Source: Rhynchopus euleeides (lineage: Eukaryota; Euglenozoa; Diplonemea; Diplonemida; Diplonemidae). From it: a DNA stretch of 64,000 nucleotides. Made by a program: the position numbers and the translations under genes. The stretch covers positions 1,426,001-1,490,000 of the forward strand of contig OY723285.1 in NCBI GenBank assembly GCA_963210315.1, given 5' to 3'. Numbering within the stretch: the stretch's first letter is position 1; each line of letters begins with the position of its first letter. Shown here piece after piece: positions 42,801-49,380 of the stretch. The notes under the pieces are model-generated. The model did no database searches. It was not told where the DNA came from and worked only from the letters and a program-made list of their open reading frames with translations.

Positions 42801-43857
42801 GGCGGTTCCCGCGATAGACTCCATCTCTCTGGGATCTGTCGATCATGCCTCTGGCACCCTGCAGCCCCCTTCGCCTCCTCCAGCGCCGCTTGGGGTGGCG
42901 AGGGGTGGTGGCGGTGGCGGCGGCAAGGAGAGCCCCCTCCGGAAGCTGCTGGAGCTGCAGCTGGGCGGGGAGAAGTTCACCGCGACTGCGCTCGCCTCCC
43001 TCCTCCCCGCGCTGACGGAGAGCATCACGACCACATCCGGGGAGGAGTGGCCCGACCCCCAGACGATATTCGGGGAGAGGTCCCCGCCTTCCACCTCCGC
43101 CAGCGCATCCGTCGGCATGCGCTCCGTCCCCCAGTCCCTCGTGTCGTCCCCCAGGTCGCCCCTCCCCAAGAGGCAGGGTGCTGCAGGGGCAGGGCCTGCG
43201 CCCTTTGAGGTGCCCCCAGCTGCTGTGGTGGCGGTGGCGCCGCCGGCGGCGGCGGCGGCCCCGCATTCCCCCAATGGGAAGCGACAGCCGAAGAGGTGGG
43301 ATGGAGGCACGCCCCCGCCACTCATCCTTCCGCCGCCCAGCCGTGTGGGGGGCGGTGGTGTTGGTGGTGGTGGTGGTGGTATCGGCGGTGGTGGTGTTGG
43401 TGTTGGTGTTGGCATCGGCGGTGGTGGTGGTGGTGTTCCGGCGGCTGTGCCGCGGGTGGCGGGGTTGCAGCAGAGCCAGCAGCACAGCCAGCAGCAGCAG
43501 CTGCAGCAGATGCAGTTGCAGCTGCAGCTCCAGCGGCAGCAGCCGGAGTCGGCCCTGCTGAGGCAGGCGAAGGCCGGGTCGCCCAGGGCGTCTGCCCCTG
43601 CGATGCCCTGGGGCCGTGGCGTGGGCGGCAGTGCGAGCCTCCCCCGTGCATCATCCTTTCTCGACGGCCTCGCTGTGGGGCAGCAGCAACACCAGCCGCA
43701 GCCGCAGCTGCTGCCGGGCAGCCGCATGCCCCCAGCAACTCCCTTAGGCCTCAGCCTCCTCGGCGGCGCCTCGCCCGCCTCCTCCCCCGTCGCTGCCGGA
43801 CGGCAGGTCGTTCCTGGCTTCGGGTTCCCGTTCGGATCCCGCCACCAGCCGCTGTAG
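33898..43857 (+). CDS. Four-domain voltage-gated cation channel alpha subunit (Cav-like), giant
   Basis: A single uninterrupted 3319-residue ORF. It has four six-helix repeats: DI ~95-380, DII ~835-1090, DIII ~1675-1960, DIV ~2020-2270. S4 sensors carry regular Arg/Lys: FTILRVVRIFRPLRTISRVK (DI), FRVFRLVRVIRVIKLARRWK (DII), a sparser RASRAMRAGRPVRILVRS (DIII), LLRLGRIFRLIRHFKGLKK (DIV). Pore loops read TLDDW, VTEDYW, ILNGW and TFDNW, so the filter aligns roughly as D/D/N/D rather than the EEEE of animal Cav. An IQ motif (VIQCAYRRWRG) near 2407 suggests calmodulin binding. Loops I-II (~450 aa) and II-III (~580 aa) and the ~1050-residue C-tail are low complexity (Gly-Val, poly-Gln, Ser/Pro). 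Expected in plasma or flagellar membrane. Ion selectivity cannot be settled from sequence. Confidence 0.95.
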   Translation: MQLPLLSGAQRQVETESGFEGSQGSGALNRASPAGGGGVKRCASGVPGSDYYSDCDDPQNREGSKTDGRKRFQRSRAYFCMYPDGWFRSACIDLACNRIFDSAILCCIIVNAVMISLDDPVTGFGDDTFRLVSEVMDAIFLGIFTFEMLVKLIAMGGFLHHTGYFREAWNWLDFVVVLSGLAGLVLTDTQSFTILRVVRIFRPLRTISRVKGMRDLVDTLGASLPILFNVLLLSLFLFFVFGLIGVILWSRTLHQRCYGFSTELGNYTYTSVCGKESKVEEFHTDCPPDYNCTSGAPNPFEWANWDHIGSSLLIVLQCLTLDDWNTHMYQIQAGWSPFAAIYFISLTLIGAYFVLNLVLAVVTDSFTRFAIEEDDRALEPARNDMQHHLLAQREMNTQSCSPSPMGNPPHPTAGFSDAASDRVHNSLQNTANGVDVTYFSPHNTLTSERVCGEITVSSADDPPGGHRRQQQQPDSPHHADESEPDFAWTWKYGGAGLRGGLHDNPLLRGADGSDDSGTDGEIPDGTLFGADRSRIRSHSLYLSQGEHIGTAQGAQMLLKDERINREWKRFTGGLDKAGRDAIKNIRRIEGAREWTDMVREVSEGCGGQHSPRAQRRRVAGTARRGGGPPATPTRLANLKLKIEAIEASPVLAKLSPEARKMLIEFTDSAYGSAWVPCSVAPSRGPLPPHYANLTLRLPASPTDSSAGVDRGTTSPAVPSSIRSAGAGFGGVLKAPRTPLTSSLKTPTFKSVDDASQNLEDITVSRMGSDPLPILRTRSNLAAGKGGGAAGDGSGSVVAPKKTTLSSDHPEVFPENDAWKFHSENKVWVILRNFGTDIVHSHYFNNTLSALIVLNAVVMSVEHYHMNQGLVDVLDLANIIFVAVFAFETAIKIFVLPVKQFVADRFNVLDALIVVVSVSEILFLNSSAVTIFRVFRLVRVIRVIKLARRWKILKHIVKTVGSSLSYMGYLILLLVLFLYVFAILGRQLFAGKITRCCTLEQHARQIYKCYPDSDETYAYDTCWNTAWKRSHFDDLYWAMIAVFQIVTEDYWSAFMYKAMSDVGWIATFYFIIVVLFGRYLLLNLFVAILLVGLEREHLRRDDASSADDGQLDAIDDMLNDSSDEEPEYPPQQQFDRQQEERRQQKASKSAMRTPGIEAIDSGVPSPHSAAGGPFALSPTSGDGSPRLRRKPSFPLLGAPSAHLSRAGSDRHMQGPPRGAITSPIGPMPPSVASSGNSAPQGDHNPLSPMRRGPGLLLQSSGVGGGAATAAAAPPLGSPLVQVGMVFAGGGDPLGSVTTPPDPGAILDIPLPPGLCRKADAGSTGQDGASLPHHPPAGSFATSGLASSIDCVGGPDRGLLLSSNTHSTQQGQPPHLGALGSGLLGSQQGSFYDPHFQTGSTVHIHSDSAKELDGFASPRTASVMKGKEELKRKKSFSRHRSQSLFRALNNANLDRNSDSDEATQRSRVSDSDDSLPFASPRGRAGSFSSAAHAKRERGYSVAESQKSMSPHEDPSHYAGMGGCSSSNAGGNGGSSGCNNNTSSSVAGNGRDRGGHQMRVGSGGSRGDGHGDGGSTPRFDCASEEISAEIPIKHPQARKRRPSRHYTPHDRKVDGNEIGFRRDRFELTDWEAVVFKADGTEEEVLLGNSWGLIPPENPVRKWLWRVVRGDHFDFEKVIGWLIFLSCVTLVFNEKLLGSTAATSVLEAFDIVFTLIFLLEILMRIAVYTFSSPAAGRSAYIRRAKWNWLDMTIVAVGVCMLPVQLFTTTSGFDVMYRASRAMRAGRPVRILVRSQNMKIVISALVRTIPAVFNVFAVASVSYFMFGVVSVQLFKGSFMVCNDGSNSTYEECSGDTYFVAPVAAPFTEWIPDAVVEDAVANATLLLIRRRWVNLYAFSFNNIGRSLLTLLECAILNGWTEVLYAVVDCTNQEDGLISRDNQQYMGLLVVIWVFFGGLGIMNVFVGCVVDYFSRLKTTLDRSVLLTKGQMQALRIKKILAHQGAKHRLAPPDPHRASRMNKFCYKVVHHPLFVHPIIVSIVLNVLVMTTIHYNQSEEWDRLQDISNIFFSVLFTIEMVLKLGVGGRKTYFATKWNCVDFAVVLTSWVELLIADLITNGNAASIVQLLRLGRIFRLIRHFKGLKKLLLTLYYSIPALVNVGSLLFLVFFIYGVMGTVFFEKVRKVPHNDTFLNQYYNFDTFPVSLLTLYRVATFDNWRTVMQACRIQAPLCSEHDPETGESNCGSTSKVQFLMISFFFSMFVVTVGFVMLNLFIAVVLENFRESVLLPPPLQTKMDLVKMFREHWAYYDPTALQVIKAYNFIPLMLQLPPPLGFAECVTGDILPSLLHLDFPVTRDRDILFPDVIDAIGETVFKIKLVDREAAKSHLVKKARDVKKDRDRYSHGYTIGDWYAANVIQCAYRRWRGPVNHTGLTRPDLLTGDVMHDIYEKSYRKFPRGGNPLPKPASQQGSPAFRRQRGRSVVTNDGAADAGLPKGPSSRKGRGRKGSIIPKVLKRASIANASFFKSQGGLGSQQGSCGSPDEEIRQANVDRYLILFKQHALRTVDRLKLEGAVQYSPLHPDATLPAAAGRRMSLEAGIDAFEGRPPIPLVNLPGASSRLQNHEARKSLQAVKEFGDRQRSVGDLSRMLDETDGSGGTISSVDWSASPETHRRSSAAADPRVPTLTTPSPRAGEASPAQQQASPVLLSDRCILSGINHRSLLGATITSCGTTFSGTSDVSNMQAGNPSSSSSPIKRRIPSADLVAQPAPQVLLVGSSLRGPPNTSAPLGFAGDPIRRCVAEEERAPSLSNTGGSHSPHPSENDLRSYLDEAERGVSGASFVTTIYDATQGGGNATTPGLILSQGQAAPGSAAAAASPGGRRAGQMSRIARGGSNGSNHKAGMRRRRSSLSNQCLDDTYLYDTADALLQSPTHSLAVSKFTDTLDVDAGEDGFLSPMSMTHCTKHHAATLGTVTSTEAVPAIDSISLGSVDHASGTLQPPSPPPAPLGVARGGGGGGGKESPLRKLLELQLGGEKFTATALASLLPALTESITTTSGEEWPDPQTIFGERSPPSTSASASVGMRSVPQSLVSSPRSPLPKRQGAAGAGPAPFEVPPAAVVAVAPPAAAAAPHSPNGKRQPKRWDGGTPPPLILPPPSRVGGGGVGGGGGGIGGGGVGVGVGIGGGGGGVPAAVPRVAGLQQSQQHSQQQQLQQMQLQLQLQRQQPESALLRQAKAGSPRASAPAMPWGRGVGGSASLPRASSFLDGLAVGQQQHQPQPQLLPGSRMPPATPLGLSLLGGASPASSPVAAGRQVVPGFGFPFGSRHQPL

Positions 43858-44103
43858 CCTGGGCGGCGGGGTGGGTGTGGGGGTGGGTGGGGCGGCGAGA
43901 TGATCGGGTGTGTGTGTGTCTGCAGAGCGGCTTGACTTACCTATGGGCTTGAAGGGTGGGCTCCTGGCCTGCCCCTGCCAGGGGCGCCGATGGTGATTTC
44001 CAAAGAAAAGATTCATGTGTGTGTGTTGAACAGCAGGTGGTGGCGGCAGGGAGGGGGGTGCGATCGCGATGCCAAACTGTGTGAGTACCCCCCCCCCCCC
44101 TCC

Positions 44104-44109
44104 AATAAA
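44104..44109 (+). terminator. Polyadenylation signal AATAAA after the channel gene
   Basis: A canonical hexamer 247 nt past the TAG stop, following a poly-C run. Confidence 0.4.
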
Positions 44110-44217
44110 TTATTCGCAGCCTGAGCTCCTTCCCTCCCCCACTTCCCCCCCCTCCAAACACGGATGCCGCCATGTTGCAGGTTCGGCCGTTGAAGCTCAA
44201 CCGTGTTATCCAACGGG

Positions 44218-44379
44218 AGGGCCTTCGCTCTGTGCCAAACTGTGTCAGCTTGTCCTCCTTCTTGTGAGACGACTCACTTTTATGCACTTCTGAGCGTCAG
44301 CTGATTGAGGGTGTGATATGGGGGTTCTATCCAACAAGGATATCAAGGCGGCACTTTCAAAGTCCTGAGAGAAGGCCCC
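44218..44379. mobile_element. MITE-related element, GGGCCTTCGCTCTG subfamily
   Basis: Left GGGCCTTCGCTCTGTGCCAA, right GAGAGAAGGCCCC. The interior from about 44290 is the reverse complement of 27256-27340 (TCAGCTGATTGAGGGTGTGA, then AAGGATATCAAGGCGGCACT). Confidence 0.6.
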
Positions 44380-44430
44380 GACGAGCTTCTTTTCCAGGTG
44401 TTGCTGTATCGGTTGCTGTGTAGGTTTCAA

Positions 44431-44541
44431 GGGCCTTCGCTCTGTGTCATTGTGTGTGCCAAACCCGTGCCACTTCACAGCCAGTTGTGTGTGGCGGGCT
44501 CACTCTTTTCTCACTTCCCTGCACATCTGATCGAAGGCCCC
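44431..44541. mobile_element. MITE-related element, GGGCCTTCGCTCTG subfamily, second copy
   Basis: Left GGGCCTTCGCTCTGTGTCAT and right GATCGAAGGCCCC form inverted ends; it lies 52 bp after the previous copy. TTTCA occurs immediately outside both ends and might be a target duplication, but the edges are uncertain. Confidence 0.6.
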
Positions 44542-45560
44542 TTTCAGTATATTTTTTTTGCTAACACACGCAGTTTTCTTCCTTCGCCTCATAAGGCACC
44601 TTTTGCCAAAACAAGCATAGCATCGTCACAACACAGCCGGCCATCCTATCACTAGATCTCAGACACACTGCCCTGTATAAAGAATCCAGTGTGGGAGCGA
44701 GAGAGAGAGAGATGTGGGGTTTTTTATTTCTGATTCTATTTTCTCTCTCACTCTCTCTGTACCTTACTGGTTTTTCTACTTTGCTACCACCATTCCCGCA
44801 ATCTGTTGAATACCGCATACCCCACCCCACCCCACCCCACCACCACACGCGGTCCCAGAAAAGAGACCCAAATCATGCAAATCCTGCTGGAGGAGTTGAT
44901 TCGAGTTTGCAACTCCAGAGCTACTCCCCTGCCACCCCCGCACCCCTTCCCCAGCCTGTGAGAGAGTGTGCAGGGCGGCCTGTCTTGCCTTCACTTTCGA
45001 CGAAACAAAATCATTATGTTTTACCAACCAGATCCACCTCAGCCCCCCCCCCCCCCAGTGTTTAATTCGTGCCATTTCCAATTGAAGCCAGCAAAAACAA
45101 TGCCCCCCACCCACCCACCCTCCTTACCTCTTGTCTTGTTTCCTAGCAAAACCGGGGTCTTTTCTTTTGCTGAAAGGATGAGGGAGGGGGGGGGGAAATG
45201 AAATATGATGATCTTGTTTGATAGTTCGGTGCTGTGGCAGACTGGATTGCCTGCTGGGTGGCAGGGGGGGGGGGGTGGGGTGTCCCGCACGATCGACGAA
45301 TACTCCCATTCGGATCCCTTTCTCACCCCGCCCCCGTGACGAGTGAAGGGTCATCCTTGTGATCCCTTCTACCTCTATTTCACTACCCCACCCCCGTCAG
45401 ATTCGACCCATGCAGGGATATTTTATAATTCCCAAACCCAACCCCAGCCCCCCTCACCCCCCCCACCTGCGATCGCTGGGATAGGAAGTTCATTGGTTTC
45501 GCTTCACATCCCATCATGATCGCCCACCGGGTGCATCTCCACCCGGTGAGACCCAGGGGG

Positions 45561-46193
45561 TATTTCTTTGGCGAGGGGCGTTCCTGATTTTTATGAGTAT
45601 TTTCTTCATCATGCCCGATACAACGAACTCATGCATCCCTCCCCCAACCTTCCCACACCCCAGCACTGCCCAGCACAGCCTCCATTCTCCACGCGTAGTC
45701 AGTGGAGGTGGGGAGGGGTTTCTTCGTCGTCAGGACAAACAACGAATTTGGTATCAAAAGTATTGCCTCCAACGAATCAGACACAAAATCACCCGAATAT
45801 GATATTTTTGTAGTTGGTGTTGAGAGTTGTGCTCACAGCGCAGGAAACTGTGTGGCTGTGCAAATCCTTGCAGAGTATCACCACGCTCCACAAACAGGCG
45901 TGTGGGGTGTTCTCGCAATCGACGACACCACGGTCACCCGCTCTTTGATATAGTCTCCGCTGCGAAACATAAAGAAGGTTCGCTCTCAAAGAAAGTTTTG
46001 GCATTTTTTTCTCCCCCCAACAAGGCGGAAATGCAGCGATCGGGGAAGTGCTAGGTGCATGCCCAACCACACAACCGCACTTCCGCGGAGGGGACAGATC
46101 TCTCTGCTGTTCCGTGCTGATCGGCGAAAAACATCTCCTGCTCTTCACGAATAGGCCTGCACACAAACCATCACGCTGTACTTCCGGCAAAAA
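45561..46193. other. Lower-GC spacer upstream of the first RNA copy
   Basis: No gene recognised. Base composition is nearer 50% GC than the flanks and homopolymers are fewer, as around the second RNA copy at 52.5-53.8 kb. Confidence 0.35.
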
Positions 46194-46344
46194 AAAGGTT
46201 ACTTTCTGTGGAGGCGCACAGGCAGGATGGCGAGTGAAGCCGGAGCAGAAGGTACTTTTATTATCGATTAGTCAACCTCTACGACCGGGTTCGGAGAACC
46301 CCTCTTGGTTCCAATGTACTGCGGTACAGAACCAAGATTTTTCT
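46194..46344 (+). ncRNA. Candidate structured RNA, copy 1 (identical to 52825-52975)
   Basis: A 151-bp block, identical in two places with unrelated flanks. It folds as three domains: TACTTTCTG pairs with CAGAAGGTA around an inner GGC-GAGTGAA-GCC hairpin; GGGTTC-GGA-GAACCC; and CTTGGTTC with an inner TGTAC-TGCG-GTACA, closed by GAACCAAG. It ends in ATTTTT, a Pol III-style stop. Possible identities are a small nuclear, spliced-leader or signal-recognition-like RNA; the piece GCCGGAGCAG is only faintly SRP-like. None could be confirmed by eye. Any open frame across it is incidental. Confidence 0.6.
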
Positions 46345-47111
46345 TCGTACGGTTGCGGAGGCTAATCGCTTTTCACACTACCACGAAACGCAAGATGACT
46401 ACACTGACACGGACACTCACGGCTCACACATTTACGGGTGCCTTTGGCCCCGCTTCACGCCACAGTCACCCTCGGGCCTCCTGCCCTGTGTCTCTGTCCC
46501 TCGTTATGCCTCCCACCCATACGCAATCACATGCAACCCACCCCTACCCGACCCGTATCCCCTGCGCATCTCAGCAATTTCCCCGATCGCAACCCCCCCC
46601 CCCCCCCCACACACCGCGACGCTCCTCGTGCCGTCACTATGCATGCGCGCCTTGCGGAACCAAGATCACTCACCGTGTGTGTTGACCCCCCCTCGAGGTG
46701 CGGCAGATGGCGTAGCGCAACACGTCGTCATCACCCCACTAAACACACCGGAAATGTCTCACCGCCCGGAGCGCATCGCAGCACGACTTGAGCTGTCATC
46801 ATGCATGGAATCTCCGATTGCTGCCCTACACGCCACGGCGCCACATACACTGTCGCAATGCATACGCGCTTCCCGTGCCCCCTATCGCAACTCCCACACA
46901 CCACAATGCTCCTCGTGCTGTCTCTATGCATGCGCGCCCTGCGGATTCAATAACACTCACCGTGTGTGTTGCTCGCCCTCAGGGTGCGGCAGGCTGTTCA
47001 ACACAACACAAGGTAATCAATCGCGCACCACACACCGGAGATGTCGCACAACCCGGGGCGCATCGCAGCACGAAATGAGCTATCACTCACTACACATGAA
47101 CACTACACACT
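46345..47111. other. Spacer leading into minisatellite
   Basis: No gene. Contains scattered CCCCCTATCGCAAC precursors of the minisatellite unit (e.g. 46880) and repeated CTATGCATGCGCGCC strings (46638, 46924), suggesting older divergent repeats. Confidence 0.4.
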
Positions 47112-48260
47112 CCGCGCATCCCCCGCGCTACCCGTGCCCCCTATCGCAACACCCCGCGCCTCCCCCGCGCTACCCGTGCCCCCTATCGCAACACCCCGCG
47201 CTTCCCCCGCGCTACCCGTGCCCCCTATCGCAACACCCCGCGCCTCCCCCGCGCTACCCGTGCCCCCTATCGCAACACCCCGCGCTTCCCCCGCGCTACC
47301 CGTGCCCCCTATCGCAAAACCCCGCGCTTCCCCCGCGCTACCCGTGCCCCCTATCGCAACACCCCGCGCTTCCCCCGCGCTACCCGTGCCCCCTATCGCA
47401 ACACCCCGCGCTTCCCCCGCGCTACCCGTGCCCCCTATCGCAACACCCCGCGCCTCCCCCGCGCTACCCGTGCCCCCTATCGCAACATCTCGCGCGTCCC
47501 CCGCGCTTCGGCACTACTCAAGCCGCCACAACACGCTATCCGTGCCCCCTGTCGCAACCCCACTCGCGCTGTCACAATGCAGCTGCGAGACCCGTGCCCC
47601 CTATCGCAACACCCCGCGCCTCCCCCGCGCTACCCGTGCCCCCTATCGCAAAACCCCGCGCTTCCCCCGCGCTACCCGTGCCCCCTATCGCAACACCCCG
47701 CGCCTCCCCCGCGCTACCCGTGCCCCCTATCGCAAAACCCCGCGCTTCCCCCGCGCTACCCGTGCCCCCTATCGCAACACCCCGCGCCTCCCCCGCGCTA
47801 CCCGTGCCCCCTATCGCAACACCCCGCGCATCCCCCGCGCTACCCGTGCCCCCTATCGCAAAACCCCGCGCATCCCCCGCGCTACCCGTGCCCCCTATCG
47901 CAAAACCCCGCGCTACCCGTGCCCCCTATCGCAAAACCCCGCGCTTCCCCCGCGCTACCCGTGCCCCCTATCGCAACATCTCGCGCGTCCCCCGCGCTTC
48001 GGCACTACTCAAGCCGCCACAACACGCTATCCGTGCCCCCTGTCGCAACCCCACACGCGCCATAATACCACTCGTGCTGTCACAATGCAGCTGCGGGACC
48101 AGTGCCCCCTATCGCAACCCCGCGAGCACCTCAGCACTACCCATGGTCACAACGCATACGCGCTACCCGTGCCCCCTATCGCAACCCCACAAGCGCCACA
48201 GCGCCAACCATGCTCACATCACATCCGTGCTACCCGTGCCCCCTATCGCAACCCCACGCG
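47112..48260 (+). repeat. 42-bp minisatellite array with higher-order duplication
   Basis: About 20 units of CCCCGCGCTACCCGTGCCCC plus CTATCGCAACACCCCGCGCN, 42 bp long. Variants are CAACACC versus CAAAACC and CGCCTC, CGCTTC, CGCATC. A diverged block (CATCTCGCGCGTCCCC..., then AAGCCGCCACAACACGCTAT) appears at 47486 and again 488 bp on at 47974, showing segmental duplication of the array. The 42-bp unit is 14 codons without stops, so long open frames are automatic. Confidence 0.9.
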
Positions 48261-48429
48261 AGCCACAACGCCTCTTAAGCTGTCGCAGGGCACACGCACC
48301 ACCCCCCCCCCCCCCTATCGCAACCCCACTCACATCACAATGCCTCTTGTGTCATCACAAATCGGATGCAGCCGCCCATACGTTTCACAGCACCACTCGT
48401 GCACATGAGCTGCCCGTACCCCCCCACCC

Positions 48430-49380
48430 CCCTTGACTAGATATGGAGAGACTGCATGTTACGTACAGGCACCTGATCGTGTTTCAGTGATACTGTGTTG
48501 CGGTCCAACCACCGGGCCACAGACAGACAACAACTACACACCCTCCATCGCGCATTGAGTTTAAGCCTTGTGCAACATATCTGGTGTAGTGATCGCAAAA
48601 AGGGCCAACATTGCAGGAAGGTGCTGGGCGTCGCGGGGCTCCTCGCCGTCACGCCTCGAGCGACCCCTGGCACCGCGCGCCCGTGGCCCGCCACGCCGCG
48701 CCCCCCTACCGCAACACCTCACGCATCCCTCCCCCCCCCCCCCCTGCACTAACCGTGCCCCTATCGCAACTACCCGCGCATCCCCCCCCCCGCTCTACCG
48801 TGCCCCCCCCCCCCTGTCTCAACACCTCGCGTATCCCCAGGCATGTTTTCGATACACCAGAAGGCTCGTGTGAACGCATGTCTCTGCCTTCGACGAATGC
48901 CTTCCCTTCGGATAGATAGTTTTCCCCCGCGCAATGTTTGGTGGGTCTACTATAAGCGAACCCCTCCCCCTCCCGCCGGGCGCACACAACAAGGCTTAGC
49001 ATTCAATGAACCCGAGACGCACCCCACAGACCTGTACCGCGGCAAGGGTCGGGTGCGCCTCCCATCAAGCGTCACATTGGGCAGCCCTGGGCTTTCGGGC
49101 CAGTCCAACAGCCCCATCTCGTGCGTGACCAGGAACCCTCACGACCCGCTTGCAGTCCGCGCACAGAGATACACGGTATGTCACCTCCCCACCCTGTCCG
49201 AGTCTATCCTGGTCAGGCCACCTCCTGGACGCTGAAGCGCCGGATACCGTAGGTGGCGACCACGTGGTTCTGTCTGACTGACCCGCCTCCGCGGCTCAAA
49301 GCCGCCAGACCCCGGAATGTAGCGGGTACCCATGCCCGCTTGCCTCTCGAGGACGCAGAGGCATGCTCGACCTCACCTGA
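48430..49380. other. Spacer with shared upstream module copy 2 and C runs
   Basis: No gene recognised. The block at 48576-48628 (CATATCTGGTGTAGTGATCG ... GAAGGTGCTGGG) matches the element before the thioesterase and dUTPase genes, but no downstream gene is seen here. Confidence 0.4.
48576..48628 (+). repeat. Shared upstream module, copy 2
   Basis: CATATCTGGTGTAGTGATCGC then AAAAAGGGCCAACATTGC and GGAAGGTGCTGGGC; best matched to 4885-4936 (AAAAAGGGCAGCCACTGC, GAAGGTGCTGGGT). Confidence 0.5.

Larger units (their letters stand above)
43858..45560. other. 3' region of the channel gene and spacer
   Basis: Contains AATAAA at 44104-44109 and two MITE-related elements (44218-44379, 44431-44541). 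The rest is GA/CT-rich low-complexity spacer and poly-C (45043-45056) without genes. Confidence 0.45.

Noticed and set aside
46280-46310. tRNA gene suggested by GGGTTCGGAGAACCC
   Set aside because: This is a hairpin with a 3-nt loop, not a T-arm with a 7-nt loop; no acceptor stem or anticodon arm can be drawn.
46194-46344. Assignment of the duplicated RNA as spliced-leader RNA (ACTTTCTG resembles part of euglenozoan leaders) or as SRP RNA (GGAGCAG near a GNRA-like loop)
   Set aside because: The rest of the leader exon, a G/GT donor in the right place and an Sm-like site are not evident, and the SRP helix-8 pattern matches only a few bases. Left as unidentified.
46628-48436. A 602-codon open frame (and a 455-codon frame overlapping it) on the + strand
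   Set aside because: Both cross the 42-bp minisatellite. The unit is a multiple of three and stop-free, so long frames are automatic; codon content is only Pro/Ala/Arg repeats and no start or domain is convincing.
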